A stretch of DNA of 9,137 nucleotides. It comes from G001797105 sp964528155 (GTDB lineage: Bacteria > Chloroflexota > Anaerolineae > Anaerolineales > E44-bin32). Location of the stretch: assembly GCA_964528155.1 (NCBI GenBank), contig CAZGRL010000135.1, forward strand, positions 1 through 9,137, written 5' to 3'. The position numbers were made by a program, and so were the translations under genes. The notes under the pieces were generated by a model, which searched no databases, was not told the origin of the DNA, and saw nothing but the letters and a program-made list of their open reading frames with translations. Positions 6,233-9,137 of the stretch are shown here, piece by piece (within the stretch, counting starts at the first letter, position 1; the number at the start of each line of letters is the position of its first letter).

Positions 6233-6691
6233 CTAGGACCATTCCTCCGGTGATCCCCACCGCGGGTCGATCAGCGTCAGTCGGCTCGGACCCATCGGCC
6301 GCCGCCGCCGCCCGGCACAACCGTGTCGAAGCGGAAGGGCTCCACTTTCGGTCGGCCGATCGCGGCGATCAGCCGGGACTCCTCCCACACCCCCGGCCTG
6401 ATCTTTCTTTCCGATGAGGTAGCAGAAGAGCGGACAGCCGGGCGGCTCCGGCGGGAAGACGTGATGAAGGGCGACAAGAAGGCGACGAAGCGCAGTCGCA
6501 TCATTGAGGAGACGGTGAGACACTTGATCCTGCCGCCTGGGGGCGTCCCGGGGCGAGGCTATCCGGATGAGTCCGGTGGCCGGCGCTCCAATCGTCGTCG
6601 CCGGTGGTCTGAGACGAACATGAACCCACGGCCCTTGGACGGCCTTCGCCAGGGGCGCGGAAGCCTGAACTTCGGCGAGCTCTGTGCGCGG
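6233..6691 (-). pseudogene. Possible decayed or frameshifted gene, unknown family
   Basis: A minus-strand frame, open from the stop codon at 6692 to TAG at 6233, reads in a protein-like way: ELAEVQASAPLAKAVQG, then RLLNDATALRRLLVALHHVF and GCPLFCYLIGKKDQAG. At a run of five G (on the minus strand near 6390) the sense seems to pass to another frame: VWEESRLIAAIGRPKVEPF, then RFDTVVPGG. After a (GGC)5 run it returns to the first frame with RLTLIDPRWGSPEEWS and stop. No ATG start exists; the first usual start is GTG at 6523. Two compensating slips in simple repeats suggest either a decayed gene or assembly errors. I do not recognise the product, and in GC-rich DNA such a reading can be accidental. 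Confidence 0.2.
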
Positions 6692-6835
6692 TCAGCTCGG
6701 AGAGCTATCTCTTGATGAGCGCGCAATTTCGTGGAGATCCTTGAACCGTCCGGGCCGGTCATTCCAGACGGGCGAAACAATCCCTCATCGGTTTGCGTAT
6801 CTATTAATGAGCTGGCAGGACTCAAGGCCAGAGTA

Positions 6836-6888
6836 GGGCGGGGCTCGATCGTGCAAGCTCGCCCAGTGGCGTGCCGGGGCACGCCCGG
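6836..6888 (+). promoter_or_regulatory. Structured leader upstream of the LiaI-like operon
   Basis: Three stems can form. The first pairs GGGCG (6836-6840) with CGCCC (6860-6864), extended inside by GGCT/AGCT. The second is the perfect eight-base repeat GGCGTGCC (6868-6875) and GGCACGCC (6878-6885). The third pairs CCGGG (6874-6878) with CCCGG (6884-6888) and excludes the second. The leader ends 26 bases before the start codon. Alternative stems ahead of a gene are a common attenuation layout, but no known riboswitch matches. Confidence 0.35.
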
Positions 6889-6914
6889 TTCACACATTTC
6901 CATGGGAGGTCGAA

Positions 6915-7508
6915 ATGGCTACCAGGAGTACAAACACAGGCGCGGTGATCGTCGGTTCCTTGATGATCCTCTTCGGAGCGCTGGCCCTGCTCGGCCAGGT
7001 GTTCCGGACTACACTGAACTGGGGGGTGATCTGGCCGTTAGCGATCATTGCCGCCGGTCTGGCATTCTTCGTCGTCATGATCGCCGGTGGAAGATCTGCG
7101 GCAGCGTTCGCAATCCCCGGGAGCATCCTCGGCATGATCGGCCTGATGCTGCTCTACCAGAGCCTTAGCGGAAACTGGGAGAGCTGGTCATACGGCTGGG
7201 CGTTGATCGTGGTTTCGGTCGGTGTCGGGATCACCATCATGGGATTGTGGGGGCGCAACCCACGGCTGCAGAGCGCAGGTCTGCGCGTTCTGCGCGTCGG
7301 GCTCATTCTGTTCGTGATCTTCGGGACGTTCTTCGAACTGATCTTCCTCAGTTCGTCTCGTCCGGTGCTGCGACAGTACCTTTTCCCTGGCTTGCTCATC
7401 GTGGTCGGGGTGTATCTCGTCCTCACCCGGGTCGGGCTGCTGCCGACGATCGGACCGCGCCAGGCCTTGCCGGATGAGGGGCAGACCAGTGAGGAGGCCT
7501 CGTCATGA
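6915..7508 (+). CDS. Six-helix membrane protein, LiaI/DUF5668-like
   Basis: The 197-residue protein has predicted helices at about 9-29, 35-57, 64-82, 93-112, 126-146 and 155-171 and a polar acidic tail. The pattern 'GxxxxGxxxLFGxLxLLGQV...W-x-x-I-W-P-L-x-x-I-x-A-G', seen at 9-49, is that of the transmembrane repeat in LiaI/LiaF-type and DUF5668 proteins; it recurs loosely in the second half (RVGLILFVIFG...FPGLLIVVGVYLVLTR), so the protein looks like an internal repeat. GGGAGG lies just before ATG with four to five bases of spacing. The stop overlaps the next start (ATGA), so it is coupled to the DUF2807 protein, which carries the same kind of helices. LiaF-type proteins sense or control envelope stress in Firmicutes; transferring that role here is inference. 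Confidence 0.82.
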   Translation: MATRSTNTGAVIVGSLMILFGALALLGQVFRTTLNWGVIWPLAIIAAGLAFFVVMIAGGRSAAAFAIPGSILGMIGLMLLYQSLSGNWESWSYGWALIVVSVGVGITIMGLWGRNPRLQSAGLRVLRVGLILFVIFGTFFELIFLSSSRPVLRQYLFPGLLIVVGVYLVLTRVGLLPTIGPRQALPDEGQTSEEASS

Positions 7509-8467
7509 GACGCCGCCGCTCACTCTTCGGCCCGATGCTCTTGATCGCCGCCGGCGTGTTGTTGCTTTTGGTCCAGATGGGCCAGGTGCCAGCCGCCAAT
7601 CTATGGGCGCTGGCCTATCTGTGGCCGGTGCTGCTGATTTTCGCCGGGCTAGGACTCATCTTCCGTCGAAGTCTCCCATGGGCGTGGGATGTGCTGGCTG
7701 TCCTGGTCGTCGTTGCTCTCTTCCTGGCCGTGGTATTTGCACCACAGATCGGCCTGTCGACCACGCCTCTTGTCGGCGCATACCCATTCTTCGTCTTCGG
7801 CTCGGTCTCCACCGGGGACGTCGTCCGCGAAGACCGCAGTGTGTCTGCATTCGATGCGATCTCGATTGCCTATCCGGCTGAGGTCGCGATCTCGCAGGGA
7901 TCGAAGGAAGGTCTGTCGATTGAAGCCCCAAGTGACATCTTGCCCCAGATCCGGACGGAGGTCCGAGACGGCACGCTCCACATCAGTTCGCCGCCAGGGC
8001 TCACGCCGCTGCTTCGCCCCCAGTCTGGAGTGGTCAAGATCACCATCACCGTCAAGGACCTCTCGTCAATCGAGTTCTCGAGCGCGGGTCGAGTGGCCGT
8101 TCTCGGGCTCCAGACCGAGGACCTGTCGGTTTCTGTCAGTGGGGCGGGATCGCTCGACCTGGCCAATCTCACGACTCGGAACCTGGAGATCGTGCTCAGT
8201 GGGGCAGGCAGCCTATCTGCCAGCGGCCGTTCGACCCTCTCCAATGTCAAAGTGGTCCTTTCGGGGGTCGGAAGCTATGACGGGGGTGAGCTGCAGAGCC
8301 AGACCGCCAATGTCGCCATCAGCGGTGCCGGGAGCGCCACTGTGTGGGTCAGCGATCGGCTCACAGCGCAGGTCACTGGCCTGGGCTCGATTCGATACTT
8401 CGGCAGCCCAACCGTCACCAAGCAGGTCTCGGGCCTGGGCGGGGTACAGTCACTCGGAGACAAGTAG
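7505..8467 (+). CDS. DUF5668-type membrane anchor fused to a DUF2807 (head GIN) domain
   Basis: The 320-residue protein has three helices at about 8-26, 34-53 and 62-79, the first two with the LiaI/DUF5668 pattern, then a large extracytoplasmic domain (about 105-315) of the DUF2807 type. That domain opens with VSAFDAISIAYPAEVAISQG, the usual 'F..I.v...~v.l.qg' entry of the family, and contains turns SGAGS at 212, SGAGS at 232, SGVGS at 253, SGAGS at 273, TGLGS at 291 and SGLGG at 309. Their spacing of about 20 residues indicates a right-handed beta-helix or solenoid. The start ATG overlaps the previous stop, with GAGGAGG seven bases upstream. DUF2807 was named a putative adhesin domain; a binding or sensing role at the cell surface is likely, its partner unknown. 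Confidence 0.9.
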   Translation: MRRRRSLFGPMLLIAAGVLLLLVQMGQVPAANLWALAYLWPVLLIFAGLGLIFRRSLPWAWDVLAVLVVVALFLAVVFAPQIGLSTTPLVGAYPFFVFGSVSTGDVVREDRSVSAFDAISIAYPAEVAISQGSKEGLSIEAPSDILPQIRTEVRDGTLHISSPPGLTPLLRPQSGVVKITITVKDLSSIEFSSAGRVAVLGLQTEDLSVSVSGAGSLDLANLTTRNLEIVLSGAGSLSASGRSTLSNVKVVLSGVGSYDGGELQSQTANVAISGAGSATVWVSDRLTAQVTGLGSIRYFGSPTVTKQVSGLGGVQSLGDK

Positions 8468-8507
8468 AACTGGAAACTCGATCCGGGCTCTCGCGCTGGG
8501 GATTGCA

Positions 8508-9089
8508 GTGTCCGACGCGGTTCTTCTGACCATCTACCTGGCCGGCGCCGTTCTGGCCTATGTTGTGCGGATTCCCTCTGTGCGTGGCGCCAATCGTGGC
8601 GAGATCCGCGAGGATCGTGTGGATCTGCGCGAAAGCGTTTTCAATGTCATCAGCTTCATCGGTATGTTTGTCTTGCCCTTCTTCAAGCTCGGCCGCTGGC
8701 TGTCCGGTCTGGCATACACCCTGCCGGCGTGGACGGGCTGGGTTGGGGTGGTCATCCTTGCCGGCGCCATCGCCTTGCTGCTCCGTGCACATCTCGATCT
8801 CGGTCGGAGTTGGTCCGCCACAGTTCGCATCCGGCAGGGACACGCGCTGATCACGGACGGGGTCTACGGTGTCATCCGACATCCAATCTACGCCGCTCAC
8901 TGGTTGATTGCCATCGCACAGGCGCTGTTGGTTCGCCATTGGGTCTTCGGTCTTGCGGGATTGCCGGCCTTCGCGCTGATCTTCTTCTATCGCCTGCCAC
9001 GGGAGGAAGCGATGATGCTCAAGACCTACGGCGATGAATATCGCGGGTACATGCACCGCGTAGGCGGGCTGTTGCCCAGACTGGGCTAG
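8508..9089 (+). CDS. Isoprenylcysteine carboxyl methyltransferase (ICMT)-family membrane methyltransferase
   Basis: The 193-residue protein contains the SAM-binding half of the ICMT/PEMT-like family: LGRSWSATVRI (98-108), ITDGVYGVIRHPIYAAHW (115-132) with the diagnostic RHPxY, and the C-terminal REEAMMLKTYGDEYRGY (165-181) with paired Glu, then GLLPRLG. Membrane helices lie at about 5-23, 45-60, 75-93 and 131-160. Bacterial members are common and mostly of unknown substrate; some methylate isoprenoid- or lipid-linked molecules. The start is GTG at 8508, the first usable start in frame, with GGGGA about six bases upstream. Upstream the same frame stays open only as a shadow of the DUF2807 gene. 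It follows that gene by 40 bases and probably belongs to the same transcript. Confidence 0.87.
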   Translation: MSDAVLLTIYLAGAVLAYVVRIPSVRGANRGEIREDRVDLRESVFNVISFIGMFVLPFFKLGRWLSGLAYTLPAWTGWVGVVILAGAIALLLRAHLDLGRSWSATVRIRQGHALITDGVYGVIRHPIYAAHWLIAIAQALLVRHWVFGLAGLPAFALIFFYRLPREEAMMLKTYGDEYRGYMHRVGGLLPRLG

Positions 9090-9105
9090 TGCGGTGATCC
9101 TGTTG

Positions 9106-9137
9106 CGCTCAACCCTCACCCCAACCCTCTCCCTGAA
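9106..9137. repeat. Edge of a probable dispersed C-rich repeat (cut by window end)
   Basis: The last bases read CTCAACCCTCACCCCAACC and continue CTCTCCCTGAA. CCCTCACCCyAACCCTCTCCC followed by an inverted GGGAGAGGG is a familiar intergenic repeat of many GC-rich bacterial genomes. Only the left arm is inside the window, so the hairpin cannot be checked. It could act as the terminator of the operon ending at 9089. Confidence 0.45.

Larger units (their letters stand above)
6119..6914. other. About 800 bases between divergent operons with no callable gene
   Basis: The region must hold the promoters of the two divergent membrane-protein operons, but I see no clean sigma-70 pair. AT-rich patches are TATGTAATG on the minus strand near 6185-6193 and TATTAAT on the plus strand at 6802-6808; neither has a matching -35 box. 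The minus strand is open without a stop for 152 codons (6236-6691), discussed as a possible broken gene. The plus strand is also open at 6323-6715 from a GTG without a ribosome-binding site; the two frames share wobble positions, so base composition cannot choose between them. No tRNA, riboswitch or known RNA could be matched. Confidence 0.6.

Noticed and set aside
6604..6630. GGTGGTCTGAGACGAAC recalls the CTGAGA core of a TPP riboswitch.
   Set aside because: The matching GAACCTGAT-type element and the closing stem are missing, and no thiamin gene follows.
6694..6716. Minus-strand CATCAAGAGATAGC resembles the opening of a SAM-I (S-box) riboswitch.
   Set aside because: The obligatory GGAGGGA and GGCAACC elements that should follow are absent, and no sulphur-metabolism gene is near.
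6801..6824. TATTAATGAGCTGGCA could be a -10 region for the plus-strand operon and looks a little like the area upstream of the lac promoter.
   Set aside because: No -35 hexamer stands at 16-18 bases and the lac likeness is a short chance match; kept only as an AT-rich patch.
7689..8507. Upstream extension of the methyltransferase frame, giving 466 residues.
   Set aside because: It lies in another frame of the DUF2807 gene, is Arg/Ser-rich, and the ICMT-family pattern begins only at GTG 8508.

Overview
GC-rich bacterial DNA holding ten genes, one of them cut by the left edge. Shine-Dalgarno signals are clear, GTG and TTG starts appear beside ATG, and packing is operon-like. The gene content (ECF sigma/zinc-finger anti-sigma pair, ABC-2 exporter, LiaI/DUF5668- and DUF2807-type membrane proteins, CPBP protease, isoprenylcysteine-methyltransferase-like enzyme) suits a free-living bacterium. 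Chloroflexota is my guess from the overall feel; nothing in the window proves it.

Left block (1-2904, all minus strand), in transcription order: an ECF sigma factor, its membrane-anchored anti-sigma factor with a large extracytoplasmic domain, a strong hairpin, an ABC-2 ATPase and the N-terminus of its permease. The sigma gene is preceded by an ECF-like promoter (TGTCACA, 16 bases, TGTC) that runs into TATAAT, suggesting autoregulation. This looks like an envelope-signal module next to an exporter that it may control.

Middle (2911-3981): a divergent intergenic region with a 23-base imperfect palindrome and a leader hairpin, then a HAD sugar-phosphatase-like gene on the plus strand. A short gap follows, before a convergent operon.

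Right-centre (3982-6118, minus strand): a three-gene operon of integral membrane proteins: a CPBP-family intramembrane protease, an eight-helix protein of no named function, and a small four-helix protein. The stop codon of the first lies inside the ribosome-binding site of the second.

6119-6914 is about 800 bases with no gene I can call. On the minus strand it contains a protein-like reading frame that looks broken by small indels; near its right end it holds stable hairpins.

Right block (6915-9089, plus strand): a six-helix LiaI-like membrane protein, overlapping by four bases a three-helix DUF5668/DUF2807 protein with regularly spaced SGAGS turns, then an isoprenylcysteine-methyltransferase-like protein. 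The window closes in what looks like the edge of a C-rich dispersed repeat.

No CRISPR array, rRNA, tRNA, insertion sequence or defence system is visible. The best candidates for something undescribed are the divergent pair of membrane-protein operons around the unexplained 800 bases, and the sigma/anti-sigma/ABC module.
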